The position numbers and the translations under genes were made by a program. This document shows, in pieces, positions 21,631 to 32,642 of a DNA stretch of 64,000 nt (the first letter of the stretch is position 1; each line of letters begins with the position of its first letter). The DNA comes from Hortaea werneckii (Eukaryota; Ascomycota; Dothideomycetes; Mycosphaerellales; Teratosphaeriaceae). Under the pieces are notes generated by a model. That model made no database searches. It saw nothing but the letters and a program-made list of their open reading frames with translations, and was not told the origin of the DNA. The stretch covers positions 62,001 through 126,000 of the forward strand of contig JBAOKB010000045.1 in NCBI GenBank assembly GCA_037044905.1. The letters are read 5' to 3'.

Positions 21631-22363
21631 TGTCGGGCGCACACCCGCTGCAAATCTTCCAATGGACTGCGAAGTCGCCGAGGAGATTCGGATTGTAATG
21701 AGTGAAAGGTTAGTGAGGGTCAGTGGATCGTCGCTTGCTTTGCAGGTTTGCCCGGAGTGAGCAAGCCTGAGGATATTGTCCAGCAGCGGTGACGAGCGAA
21801 GGAAGGGCGACAAGGCAGGCGGCAGGCTAGATATACCTACACTGACGCGCCATGGTCCATGCGTATGTACCTGACCATGCATGACTGTGCCTTGTTGATG
21901 GCCGACGCGGGTCCAATCACTGCAACGCCGGCAGCGAAGCGAGAGAGAGGCTGCAGGCCGATTGTGAGGAAAGACAGGGCGGCGCTAACTCCGAAGCTGT
22001 GGGGTAACGCCGGTCCCTCTCTTCCATTGGATTTGGCTTTGCTGCCTGAGGTCATCGGGTGTATGCAACCGCAGGTTGGAGCTGGACCTAATGCGAGCCT
22101 GACGCTCATAGACCGCAGATCGAACGCCCGCGACCGCTGGGTGTAAATTTGATGATCGGCAGAGACAGACATTCACTCCCTGGCGGCACACACAAAGCTG
22201 ACACTAGTCTGGTGAGGATTCACTTCAAGTGTTCTGCTGCTTCTCCTTCAAAAGCTCCTGTCTCTTCCTGACCCACTTCTCAAACATCAAACTCAACCCC
22301 CGCCTTTCCTCTGTTCCAGACCACACGTCAACTGCATCCAATCCCGTCTGGACCAACAGCAAG
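21631..22363. promoter_or_regulatory. Divergent region between BTB and ubiquitin-conjugating enzyme genes
   Basis: Separates two divergent start codons. The sequence just before ATG 22364 is pyrimidine-rich (cttctccttc, tctcttcctgacc), as is common in fungal core promoters. No other feature seen. Confidence 0.45.
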
Positions 22364-22873
22364 ATGTCGACCAACAAGCGGATCATGAAGGTATGTACCA
22401 GCCCTTCCTGCAAGCCCATTCAGCCTTTAACCGTAGCACAGGAACTAGGTGAGGTCCAGTCCAACCCACCGGAAGGCGTGACCATCACTCTGCCAAACGA
22501 GGGCGACTTCAACGTCTGGCACGCCAAGGTGTCAGGCCCGCCAGACAGCGTGTACGCCGGCGGCGCCTTCAACATCGAGATCGTTCTGCCCAAGGAGTAC
22601 CCATTCAAGCCGCCGCGCCTCGGCTTCAAGACCAAGATCTACCACCCCAACGTCACGAACGATGAGAATGGCGCTATGTGCTTGGGCATGCTGCGGTCGG
22701 ACGAGTGGAAGCCACCGAACAAGATCGCCGAAGTGCTGAAGCTGGTGCGGGCAGTGATGGCGGCGCCGCAGCCGGAAGACTCAGTTGAACCCGCCATCGC
22801 GGATCAGTTCAACAACAACAGGCAGGAGTTTGACAAGATCGCGAAGGAGTGGGTGAACAAGTACGCCCAATAA
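22364..22873 (+). CDS. Ubiquitin-conjugating enzyme E2
   Basis: Exon 1 (22364-22390, MSTNKRIMK) is joined over a 51-nt GT-AG intron (22391-22441) to exon 2 (22442-22873), giving about 152 residues, the size of a bare UBC fold. The sequence shows ELGEVQSNPPEGVTITLPNE, EIVLPKEYPFKPPRLGFKTK, the HPN motif in KIYHPNVTND, and the active-site cysteine in NGAMCLGMLRSDEW. It then closes with helices PPNKIAEVLKLVRAVM and FDKIAKEWVNKYAQ. The enzyme accepts ubiquitin from E1 as a thioester. It lies between Ubc4/5 and UBE2L3-like types in my reading; the exact class is not settled. Confidence 0.92.
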   Translation: MSTNKRIMKVCTSPSCKPIQPLTVAQELGEVQSNPPEGVTITLPNEGDFNVWHAKVSGPPDSVYAGGAFNIEIVLPKEYPFKPPRLGFKTKIYHPNVTNDENGAMCLGMLRSDEWKPPNKIAEVLKLVRAVMAAPQPEDSVEPAIADQFNNNRQEFDKIAKEWVNKYAQ

Positions 22874-23557
22874 GGGATATGTCTAGAGATTTGACGAGAA
22901 AGCTACGATATGGATGCTGTCTATATGGGTCGTTTTTGCCATGAGACTTGGCGGGCGTTCAGCGCGGGTTCCACTGTGGTTACAGCGGGCTGAACATACA
23001 TAGTATACGCTGCATAGCGCCGGGAGTCTGGCGTGCGTTACATAGGCAGGTACACAGACCTTGGGAAAGCATGAATTCCATTTTCCGAAAAATTTGTTAT
23101 TATTTTCCATCGTCATCGCCCTGCTCACGTGCCGTCATCGCATGGGCGTCTCATTAAACCTGTAACATCCAATCCGCCACAGCGTGGCGCAAGCTTCGAG
23201 ATCGGCGCTAGGGTCACCCGTTCTATATGATCTCAGCCCTGCCTGTCGACATCTTTAACAGGCCATTTGCAGCTTGCTGCATATAATGTCAATGTCCGCG
23301 CGGGCCCATAGTCAACGGCGTGACAGGCTCGTCTCTTAGCAAATGCTCGTTAAGCGGGGCATTCATGGTTGTACGAGCACGAGCGGACTTGTCCCCGGAA
23401 CGAGCTGAACAGCACAGACGGCAGAGCGATATTGGAAATGACTAAGATCGTTTGCTAGCAAGATGAGGAAGGGTCGGGAAAGGTACTTCTTGCAGCAGAC
23501 TCCTCTCGACACCCCTAGAGTGCACCACGCGTTGACAGGGGCGACGTCGTGAAGCAG
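22874..23557. other. Intergenic region
   Basis: 3' region of the E2 gene and 5' region of the TBC gene. No feature recognised. Confidence 0.4.
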
Positions 23558-26071
23558 ATGAGCCTGACAGAGGAAGAGCATCGGGAGCGACGCTCACTGT
23601 CCGTGGAAGAGGCCATTAGCGAGGCTATGAATACACATCACGGATTGGACGAGAATCCTGAGCGGAGCACGAGTTTGCCAGAGCCGCATTTGCCATTGAG
23701 GAAAGCTTCAGCGCAGAAGCGCCGTGCAGGACACGCACCCAGACCGCTCTTTGCACCATCACAGCATCAAGCTCAACAACAGCAAGAGCAGCAGCAGGAC
23801 CAACCACCACCACCACCACCAACATCATCACCTGTTGCGCGGTTTCAACCCGAGCCCCGTGCAGCCAGCTCCATACATCGACAACACACCCGCCAGTTCT
23901 GAACATGCATTCGCTGGCAGAGACACGCGCCAACCTTCCAAGCTGGCCTTACCAGCATGCTCGCCAGACACGAGCAGCCAGATGAAAGAGTGGCATTACC
24001 GGAACGTTCCAGCTCGAGTCTGGCAGATACGAATTCGGATATGAATCGACCTCCGTCCTCGCCCCTCTTACCTCCGCCCACACCGAAGTCGCCGCATGGG
24101 AAGCGTAACAAACTCAAAGGCTCGAGGTCCTTTGGAGACAGCCTGAGAGGCCTGAGACACCGCATGTCCAGTAAGAGCAGTATTCATTTCAATGGGCGCG
24201 CTACACCTGATTCGCTTGGTCCCCCAGGACGACCAAGCACCGCAACAGATGAGATCCGACAGTCATATCGATCCATCTTCACTAGTCATTCCAGCGGCAT
24301 GAATACCAGCAGCGTGAACACAGAGCTTAGCAGCGTCGCGACGAATAACAGCGAAAGCAGCGAATTTGTCAAAGTCTTTCCAAACTGGCCAGACACATCG
24401 CAATTTGAAGGCAGCGCAAGAGGGAGCATGACAAACGAGAGTGTCATTGGTATGTACGCTGAAGGGTTTGGAAGTCCAAAGCAGAGCATGGATACTACCT
24501 ACAAACGGTCGATGCAGACTGAGCGGCCTTCGTTTCATTCGGCGAGGCCCTCGTCACAGCCTTCTCTGCGTGGTTCGAGCGAGATGAAGAGACCGGCTCT
24601 GGCTCACCGCAGGAGTCAGAGCGCGAGCTTATTGAATCAATGGAAGCCGACTGCGGAACAGAGTCTTGCGCCTCCGCCCGCGCACCCTACAAGGACCAGT
24701 GCAGACATCATTGGAAACGGGACACTCCGGCTGAGCGAGGACAGGCGTTCCGAGAAAAAGGCGACGCCAGAGCAAGTGCCGCGGGACAGATATGGGTTTA
24801 AGAAGACATCCCATTACATTACTGTTCAGCAGTACGATGCCTGGGATGCAGTCTATAGCGAGCACCTCTCTCGTAGATCGAAGAAGTGGCACGCGCTCAT
24901 GCGCTCCTATGGTCTGGCTACCAAACCTCCATTTCGCTTCCCGCCTAAATCCGACAAGATCAAGCGATACGTTCGGAAAGGCATCCCGCCAGAGTTGAGA
25001 GGCGCAGCGTGGTTCTGGTACGCAGGCGGGCCTGGCCGATTAGCTAAGGAACCAGGTCTCTACTCCAACTTGCTCCAGCAGATTAAGGATGGCGGGAAAT
25101 TGAGTGACAATGACCGGGAGCACATCGAACGGGATCTGAACAGGACTTTCCCCGATAATATCCGTTTCAAGCCTGACCCCGCCACTATGTCGGACGCGCA
25201 GGCAGGTGCAGGAGGAGGGTCCACTGGAACAGCTGCTGGTAAGCAAACGAAGGGAAAGAATAATCAGGCGGAGCCCGAGACACCCATGATCCAGTCCCTA
25301 CGCCGTGTCTTGCAAGCCTTCGCAGTCCACAATCCTGGAATTGGGTACTGCCAGTCATTAAACTTCATCGCTGGCCTCCTACTCCTCTTCCTCGACGAGG
25401 ATGAGGAGAAGGCTTTCGTATTGCTGGAGATCGTCACCTCAGTTCATTTACCAGGTACACATGGCATCGCACTTGAAGGCGCCAACATCGATATAGCCGT
25501 GCTCATGTCCTGCATCAAGGACAGCTTACCGGGCGTCTGGGCGAAGCTGGACGATAAAGGCGGCGGTCTCGCAGGCGATCCCAGCGCACAGGCACTGCGT
25601 TTGCCAACTGTCAGTCTTGCCACGACGGCGTGGTTCATGTCGCTGTTCGTAGGCACCCTCCCCATCGAATCTGTCCTCCGCGTATGGGACTGCCTATTCT
25701 TCGAAGGCAGCAAGACCCTCTTCCGCATCGCGCTGGCGATCTTCAAAGCCGGCGAGAAGGAAATCATGGCCGTGCACGACCCCATGGAGATTTTCCAGGT
25801 CGTGCAGACCAGCCCGCGCGGGATGCTGGATATCAACTCGCTGCTGGAAGTGTGCTTCCGCCGACGTGGGGGCTTCGGCCATGTGAGTCAGGACCTGATT
25901 GAGCGGCGAAGGGCGGAGAGGAGGCGCGCGGTCAAGGAAGGCGTCTCCACTTTGGATGGCGGTGGTGGGTCGGGGCCGGTGTGGCGAGGTGGAAGAGTAG
26001 GTGGAGGAGCAAGACTAAGATTTGATCTTGGGGGATATTTATGTACATCGACAGTACCTTATTTTCGTTGA
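23558..26071 (+). CDS. TBC-domain Rab GTPase-activating protein
   Basis: Start proposed at ATG 23558 (MSLTEEEHRERRSLSVEEAI). An in-frame TGA at 23900 must be removed by a short intron; 23859-23942 (84 nt) and 23842-23955 (114 nt) both keep frame. A shorter start at ATG 23957 needs no intron. A Ser-rich, disordered N-terminal half leads to the TBC domain: YVRKGIPPELRGAAWFWYAG, the arginine-finger motif in IERDLNRTFPDN, the glutamine-finger motif in GIGYCQSLNFIAGLLLLFLD, then FMSLFVGTLPIESVLRVWDC and LFRIALAIFKAGEKEIM. Both catalytic fingers are present, so an active Rab-GAP is expected. Which Rab it serves cannot be told. A C-terminal Gly/Arg tail ends at TGA 26071. Confidence 0.88.
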
Positions 26072-26498
26072 AAATTTCAAGATTTTACATCTCCGGAAGG
26101 CCGGCTATGGTCCGCCTTGATAGCATAAGATGCCATTACCATATCGCAGTCCGCCTGGGTCCTGGGCGACTATTCTGTATACACAGTGTGACGCAACTCC
26201 TGAACCTTTCGCGTTCTTGCCTCGAGGCTGAGAGAAATTCAGTTTTTCCAGGAAAGGGCCAGAAAATCGTATGTTGACGATGCCACCTTCCTGGCTTTCA
26301 TGCAACGGTAAGCCGATACGCCTGCAGTTGGAAGCTGCACCTCACGACAAGAGCATTGCCAACATCAATTCCTTCACTGACGATGTATCGGCCTCCAGAG
26401 CAGCTGCAGCTTGAAGTTTCGTCGTGCTTATTATGAGCCTACTTTCGTCCTCTAGCTTTACACCCTATCGCTAGTCCCGGCCCGTGGAAAGGTAGGCT
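26072..26498. other. Intergenic region
   Basis: Between two plus-strand genes. No feature recognised. Confidence 0.4.
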
Positions 26499-28025
26499 AT
26501 GGCTACGTTGACCCGCAACAAGACCTTCCAAGCGGCCCGCGAACCGTTGCAGAACCGACAAGACCTCCAGCTTGATGCGAACAAAGTCCACGGCCCTTTA
26601 CCGTTCCTTAACCCGACTCGAGCGGATTACGACCATGTCCCTGTCAAACCCAGGGCGGATCCTGGTATAGCCACCAAAGGGGCGAACGAGCAAGAACTCA
26701 CGCAGCCTACTCCTGGAGACGACGACGACGACGACGACGAGAAAACCCCCGAGGCACGATACAGATGGACATCACGCAACAATCGCAAAGGACGACACGC
26801 TCTTGTTGTGAAGCGAGCGCAGCCAACGCCAGCCAGCCCCGAGAAGACCCCAAGACCAACCGCCCACCCGCGAGAAATTCTGAGCGGGATCCGTCGCATG
26901 TTCACCTCCTTCCCAGTCTGGGACGTCAGCTACGACGTCGCTGTGACTTTCACGCTCGGCAGTCTGATCTGGTGTCTGAATGCCTTCTTTGCCTTGCTGC
27001 CTTTCACGAACCCCAAGACGGAGTTCAAGGGCGAAGCCCTGTACGGTGGAGGCATTACGGCGTTCATTGGTCGTGTTCTCAAGAATCTGAAGTGGTCAGG
27101 GAGCTCGGCGCTGATGCAGATCGTGATAGGAGCAACTGTGTTCGAAATCGGGAGCGTCCTCCTCATGCTCGAAGCGGTCAATGCCAATCGGACGGGTTGC
27201 TTTGGGTGGGCGGTCGAGCGGTACTATGATGGGACTCTTCGCGGCCATGGGTCAGATTGTTGTCCAGAGCGTGGTATCGTACGTCTGGTGCCGCACGCTT
27301 GCGCTCATCATCATGCAAATGGAAGGGATGTTGTCGGTAGAGCCACTGCATCGACTCCCAACACTGATGAGGCAAATGTGGCGTTCAGACCTCTACCCAA
27401 TGATTATTCTGCCAGTGAGCGGTCATGGACGTGGTGGCCTTCGATGCAGGAGCTGCGCACACATTACATCCACGACATCGGGTTCATTGCCTGCTCGGCC
27501 CTGACCTTCGGCGCAACAGTCTTCTGGATCTCGGGTTTCACCGCTCTGCCGGGGATTTACAACTACTTGAGTCCTCAGGTGGTTCTGGACGGCGTGTACT
27601 GGGTACCGCAGGTGATCGGGGGTATTTTCTTCATCTTCTCTGGCGTCTTGTTCACGATAGAGACACAGAAGCAGTGGTGGAAGCCTGCGCCTTATGTTCT
27701 GGGGTGGCATGTTGGTGAGTACTGCAGCAGACATGTTCTTCTTCCTCCATTATTAGGCAAATTTCACTGATATCGCGTTAGGATTCTGGAATACTGTCGG
27801 CGGCATCGGATTCACTTTATGTCCCATTTTTGGTTTCTCTGCGAGCCATTGGGGTTTGTACCAGGCAAGCTGCAGCACCTTCTGGGGTATAACGCTCTCT
27901 TTTGCTAGAAAACTCCATGGACGAGACTGACACACGTCGCAGGTTCTTTCTCGTTCCTGATTGGAAGTATCATACAATGGTATGAAAGCCTGAACAAACA
28001 TCCTGTGGAGGTAGAAAAACCATGA
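26499..28025 (+). CDS. Fungal multi-span integral membrane protein of unknown function
   Basis: Exons 26499-27714, 27782-27896 and 27943-28025, both introns GT-AG with matching phase. Hydrophilic N-terminus of about 140 residues with an Asp run, then membrane segments: VAVTFTLGSLIWCLNAFFALLP, SALMQIVIGATVFEIGSVLLM, FIACSALTFGATVFWISGF, VYWVPQVIGGIFFIFSGVLF, GGIGFTLCPIFGF and FSFLIGSIIQWYES. The end is the characteristic SLNKHPVEVEKP. The motifs FWISGF, GFWNTVGGIGF and IQWYESLNKHPVE recur in a conserved Pezizomycotina family annotated only as integral membrane protein. The gene is intact, about 470 residues. No catalytic signature seen, and I assign no function. Confidence 0.85.
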
Positions 28026-28593
28026 ACGGATAGCAGGGAGAAATAGTTCCTGTTTCCTTTTGGTCATTCCTAGGCAAGCCACTTATGACGAAAACCTCGG
28101 TATGTATATTGCGAGATCCTATATTGCAGCATTGGACTGTCGAAAGCTCCATATTCACGTGTCTTGAGTCCATTTGTTCTGCTGTGTTGCACAGGGTAAG
28201 GACGACGGACACCGCCTGACCCCTTGATACTCGCACGACTTTTCACTCCTATTTCGAAGTAACTAACCCTTATTCTGCCTCATTATACTCGCTTTCACCT
28301 CATCAGTTACCCTCTGTCTAGAATATACTCCGGACCTACCTCTTGTCGCTTCAAGATCATGGCCACATCTCAGTGAGAAATGGGAAGTACAGTACCTTTT
28401 CGTCAGAATGACATGAATGAGAGCTGAAGACTCCGAGACAGTAGAAGCAGGTGTGGGTGACAGCGTATCGTGAGATATTTCCTCAGACTAAAATATCACG
28501 GGGAGAGATATAATGACAGCGAGATTGGAAATTACGTATGGCATTTTCGCTTGGGCTACTCAGAAGACAATCATTGCACTACACACATACTTA
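28026..28593. other. Convergent 3' intergenic region
   Basis: Lies between the ends of the membrane-protein gene and the ferric reductase gene. Moderately A/T-rich, no gene seen. Confidence 0.45.
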
Positions 28594-30470
28594 CTACCAC
28601 CCATATTTCTCAACAGCAACGTCTATGTTCTTACCCTCCCAAGCTAAATTTGCGCATGTGTTTCTAACCACCCTGTTCATGCCATCTGGACCAGAGACTA
28701 CGACGCCTACATTTGGATCGTTGATGGGAATTTTCCCCTCCATGTCACGAATCATGCTCCGTGTCAAGCTCCCGACATCCGGTCGACCAGCTTTGGAAGT
28801 AGGCGCAGGGACGCAAATATTCACGCCCATCGCTTTGAGCTCATCAAGCCGCTCATGACCAATCCAGGCAAGGTGAGAAGCCTCATGTACAATCCAAATG
28901 AGCCCGAGCTGGCGTCGCTTACTCCCTTTCGCCGTCGAGTGAGGTGCATGTAGTAAAGTCCAGAGCAAAGGGTGAGCAACTGCAATACCAGACCCGCCTA
29001 TTACCAATACCGCAACGTCGCTATCTCGCAGCATCTCCAAAGCGTGAGATGATCCGTACGGTCCATCCAGCCTGAGTGTGGTAGAAGAGTGGTAACGCGC
29101 GTACTCTAGCAAATCTCGCGTGAAACCATCGTAAGCCCGAATGATAAGATTAAACCAAGCGTGCTCCTGACCACGTTCCGGCGCAGCAGAGGCGATCGTA
29201 AAGGGATGTGCCTGTACCACATGCCTCGGCGCCAGAGCCGGCACGGTAATGAAAACATGTTCCATCGGCCGCCACCCCTTCCCAGTATCTCCGCCCAAGA
29301 GCGAAGACCACCAGCTTCCCAAACCAGGCACAAGCGACCAATCAGCCGACACAAGCAGCGTCTGTCCGTCCTCCATAACCTTGAGCTCCGCACGCACCGA
29401 CCGGGACTTAACCAGCAGCCGAAACACCGTCCGATCAACCAAGAAACACCCCCAACGAAACCAGAACATAAGGCCGCGAGCTCCAAAAATGCAAATACAC
29501 GAACCCCAACCCGGCAGCCTGCAACCCCACATGCGAAGCGAGGAAGACCTCATAAGCCCTCCGCCGGAACCCGGCCAGCGAAGTGAAATAAAGCAGCTCA
29601 TAACACACAAACGCGACAACGCCCGGCCAAACAACCGGATGGATTAAGTACTGCCCAAGCGAAGTCCCCGCCGGCATGAAGAACCGGTACCACACGAGCA
29701 GCATCCCCACCGTATGCACGACGGCGAGGCCGCAGAGCCATTCGCCTAGGCGTCTGTGCAGGAGGTTCAGCTGTTCGTAGGAGTAACCCGTCAGGGATTT
29801 CAGGGGCTGGTTTTTGGCGCCGAGGAGGTAGAGGCAGGGGAGGTTGGCGACGAAGAGGAGGGCGGCGCGGTCGGACCAGATGAAGGCGTTGGCGCGGAGC
29901 GGGAGGGGGATGTGGTAGGTGGCGTAGAAGAGGTTGAGGGTTAGGAGGAGGAGGACCAGGAGGGTTGTTTGGATCGAGGGTTGGAGTTTGTTGATCAGGG
30001 GGAGGTTGCGGGGTTGGTATGTTGCTATGGCGTGGGTTTTTCGGAAGATAGTCCGTAGTCGGTTTGGTTTTGTTGATGGAGGAGGTGAGGATAGCAAAGG
30101 GCTGCTTTCATCTGCTTTTGCCACTTGGACTGGCAAATGTGATTTTTCGATGCAGTGTGAAAGGAGCAGTAGCGGCGGTACTCTCACAGTCCTGTCTTTC
30201 ATCATCCTTCATACATCTTCTCACTCGCCTCCGCCTATCAAACTTCCAGTGCCAATGCCAGATGGTGAAAAGCAACACGATACTGCAAAGAGCAGCTTGA
30301 TAGGTCAAGATGAAGCGATGCGAAAACACGACACCCTCCACCAGTCTCCTTCGCTCCTCTGCCTCTTCATCGTCCTGAGCAAACGATACGAGTGGATCTG
30401 TACCATGACGAGAAGCCTTCTTCGCTGTGAGCAGCGATTCGCGCCATAGCTGCTCTGAAGAGGGAGTCAT
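28594..30470 (-). CDS. Ferric reductase / FRE-type transmembrane flavocytochrome, one apparent frame break
   Basis: Reduces extracellular Fe(III) (or similar acceptors) with electrons from cytosolic NADPH via FAD and two hemes. Exon 1 (30470-30188) has the first span (FILTYQAALCSIVLLFTIWH); a 76-nt GT-AG intron (30187-30112) joins in frame to exon 2. The heme-binding histidines are seen in HRRLGEWLCGLAVVHTVGM and FLASHVGLQ...YLHFW. FAD site: HPFTIAS. NADPH sites: VLVIGGSGIAVAHPLLW and VVVSGPDGMNRVVRNTCANL near the C-terminus. About 600 residues. At 29437-29441 one extra base (minus strand cttGGttgat) turns the conserved VFLVDR into VFLG-stop; the downstream frame then continues perfectly. Most likely an assembly indel. 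The substrate and localisation are inferred. Confidence 0.87.
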
Positions 30471-31065
30471 CGCGGCTGCCTTGTGGTGATGATAGCGAAA
30501 GAAGCCATGAGCGACGACGGCAGCTCACATGGTTGAAAGGATGCCATGGCGCTAGGCTGGTCGTATGGAGCGTTGGCGTGGTGCCTTCCGATTTCGGGCT
30601 TATCAGATCCGTGGATCTGCCGGTCATGAAGGAAGCTGAAAGGCTGACCAACCTTAGCTGACCAGCTCGTTCGGTCACCAACTAGGTCCCTGACTGGGAG
30701 AACATTCCTGAGAGGCATAGCCCTGCAACATGTAGGACGGTGTGAAATAAAGTCCGATTGAGATCGGGCCTGTGCTACATGAATGCATCGACGTGGCCAA
30801 ATACAAGGTCATGAGAACACCTTCAGCGCAACAAAACAAGCATAATCATGAAGAATACCCAGACAAGACAAGAGTGCGGCAGATGAGACATGGAACAATA
30901 AATGAGGGTGAGGTAGCGTCGTTGCAGCAGGTAATTTGACATGAAAGCAGCTATGAACGCCCGTCGCAGCCTTTTGCGACACCTTCCCATGAGTACCGCT
31001 TCGTAACCATAACGCTTGTAACAACACTATCCTCACGCCCACACTCCGTCAAAAGACAAAGGAAT
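30471..31065. other. Intergenic region between ferric reductase and RPL7
   Basis: 5' side of the reductase gene, 3' side of RPL7. No feature recognised. I did not find iron-regulator sites with confidence. Confidence 0.4.
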
Positions 31066-32165
31066 CTAGTTCATCTGTCTGATCAGAGCGTTGATGTGCT
31101 CCTCCCGGTTGCCAAGGTCACCACCCTCGACGAAGTGGTTGAACTTGCGGGGCCTGAAGCCGCCGTTGGGGTTGGAAAGCTTGAAAGGCCAGAGGAAGTT
31201 GGAGGCCTGCTTGAAGTTGGGGCCAACGGTGTAGATCTCGTGGATCAGGTCCTCCATACAGACGATGCCGTGCTGGCCGAGGTGCTCCTCGATGATGGCG
31301 TTGTCGGTAAGCGGGATACGCTGCTTGCCCGGGGAGGACTTGGCGTAACCGCGCTTGTAGACAAGCTCGCGGACGGACTTGAGGTTGGGGTAACCGTAGG
31401 CGACGAAAGGCTCGACGATCTTGAGCATCTCGGAGGTGGCCTTGGTCAGGCGAACGAAGACACCGTTGTTGATCTGGAGCAGACGGAGGAGCTGCAGGGT
31501 CTTGCGCTTCTTCGGGTCGATCTTGTTGATACCCTTGATACGGACAACGAAGACGAGCTTCGGCTCAGCCGGGACATAGTAGCTGCCCTCCTGCTTCGCA
31601 ACGCGAGACAGGCGGATCTTCTCACGCTCTGCGTCGCGGTACTCCTTGACGTAGGACTCAGCGCGCTTGAAGATCTGGTCGCGCTTCTGCTTCGACTCCT
31701 TTAATGCTGTTAGCACTGTCCAATCCAAATGTACAGCAAATAATAGATTGCAAAATGTGTTCAGTCCCGAAAGATGGTTAACTTGACGACAACATCGCCG
31801 AAGCTAGTCGCGTAATTGGGTAGATATCATCACCACAACCTAACACGAACATGCGGGAGACTAACCTTCTTCTTGGTCTCACGCTGCTGCTGCTTCTCAG
31901 CGCGCTCCTTGTCCTGGCTCTTGCGCTTCTTGAGCAGGGTCTCCGGCACCAGGACCTGGTCCTTGGTGGGGATGCTCCTGTAGGGAAATGTCAGTCGGTC
32001 CGCTTCGCAAGAACAGCAGGGTATGCTGATCGCGACGGGCGAAGAATTGCGGCACAGTGATCTGCTGGCTCTCATGCATTCTCCGCTGAGCAGTGTTTGA
32101 TCGGTGAGCGGCTGGGAAAGCGTCATCCGATTATGCCTCGCTAGGCGAGATGGTCACCAAGCCAT
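31066..32165 (-). CDS. RPL7: 60S ribosomal protein L7 (uL30)
   Basis: Large-subunit ribosomal protein. Exon 3 (31698-31066) carries ESKQKRDQIFKRAESYVKEY, KLVFVVRIKGINKIDPKKRK, LQLLRLLQINNGVFVRLTKA, YGYPNLKSVRELVYKRGYAK and IHEIYTVGPNFKQASNFLWP, ending HINALIRQMN. Exon 2 (31977-31866) gives SIPTKDQVLVPETLLKKRKS. The start is placed in an 8-nt exon 1 (32165-32158, ATGGCTTG) because its phase 2 is the only one that joins exon 2 in frame, giving MAW-SIPTKD; other nearby ATGs fail on phase. Total 250 residues, normal for L7. Introns of 180 and 167 nt; the second holds a probable snoRNA. Start exon is inferred, the rest is firm. Confidence 0.95.
31754..31840 (-). ncRNA. Candidate intronic C/D-box snoRNA in RPL7 intron 2 (snR39b-like guide)
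   Basis: Within the second RPL7 intron, the minus strand shows a C box GTGATGA (31833-31827) and a D box CTGA (31764-31761), flanked by short complementary ends (tgtg before C, caca after D). The stretch just upstream of D (31783-31765) is complementary to the universal LSU rRNA sequence CCCGAAAGATGGT over 13 bases, with further pairing beyond one mismatch. The fifth base upstream of the D box pairs with the G of CCCGAAAG, which in yeast numbering corresponds to G805, the target of snR39b; neighbouring A807 is the target of snR39 and snR59, which sit in yeast RPL7 introns. The rRNA sequence and numbering are from memory. D'/C' boxes are degenerate (about ctag, cgatgtt). Confidence 0.75.
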
Positions 32166-32642
32166 TACTGGATTTGGGACGTTGGACAGCGCTCACATTC
32201 TGACATGGCATTTCTACCAATGTGCAGGATTGAGGCTGATTTGTGTGTGCTCCTGGCTGCATTGAAGCAAGCATCTTTCGAGCTTTGCGGACCGACTATG
32301 CTGCAATTCCTCACCCGGCGCGCCGCATCTGGTGGGATGGAAAGACATACGTCTTCACGGTGGCCTGGGACTTTCCTGGCATGGCGGCGGTGTTATGGGT
32401 GGGGAGTCGTGAAGGAGTGGCTGCTGGTGTCGCAGATGCAGAAGTCAAGCCCAAACTTGAAGTTTGCAGAGGTGTGGGTGAAATTGTCGCCGCCAAGATG
32501 TCTAGCGCGCGGACCATTCCGCTGGCGCCGAGGCTGCAATGTCCGATCGCCGAAGCGACAGGGTACAGCACGGATGCGATCAACGAGTGGACTCCGAGTC
32601 GCAGTGTTTTACAAACACCATGCGATGTGATAACAATAGAGT
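32166..32642. promoter_or_regulatory. Divergent promoter region RPL7 / VPS22
   Basis: 477 bp between divergent starts. No motif singled out. Confidence 0.5.

Noticed and set aside
28594..30470. Programmed frameshift in the ferric reductase gene
   Set aside because: The site (minus strand cttggttgat) resembles no known slippery heptamer, and the same kind of break occurs in unrelated genes, so assembly error is more likely.
31096..31704. 202-codon open frame on the plus strand
   Set aside because: Antisense shadow of RPL7 exon 3; Leu/Val/Asp-rich repetitive composition with no family features.
31978..32157. Second snoRNA in RPL7 intron 1
   Set aside because: A CTGA lies near the 3' end, but no good RTGATGA C box or terminal stem is present.
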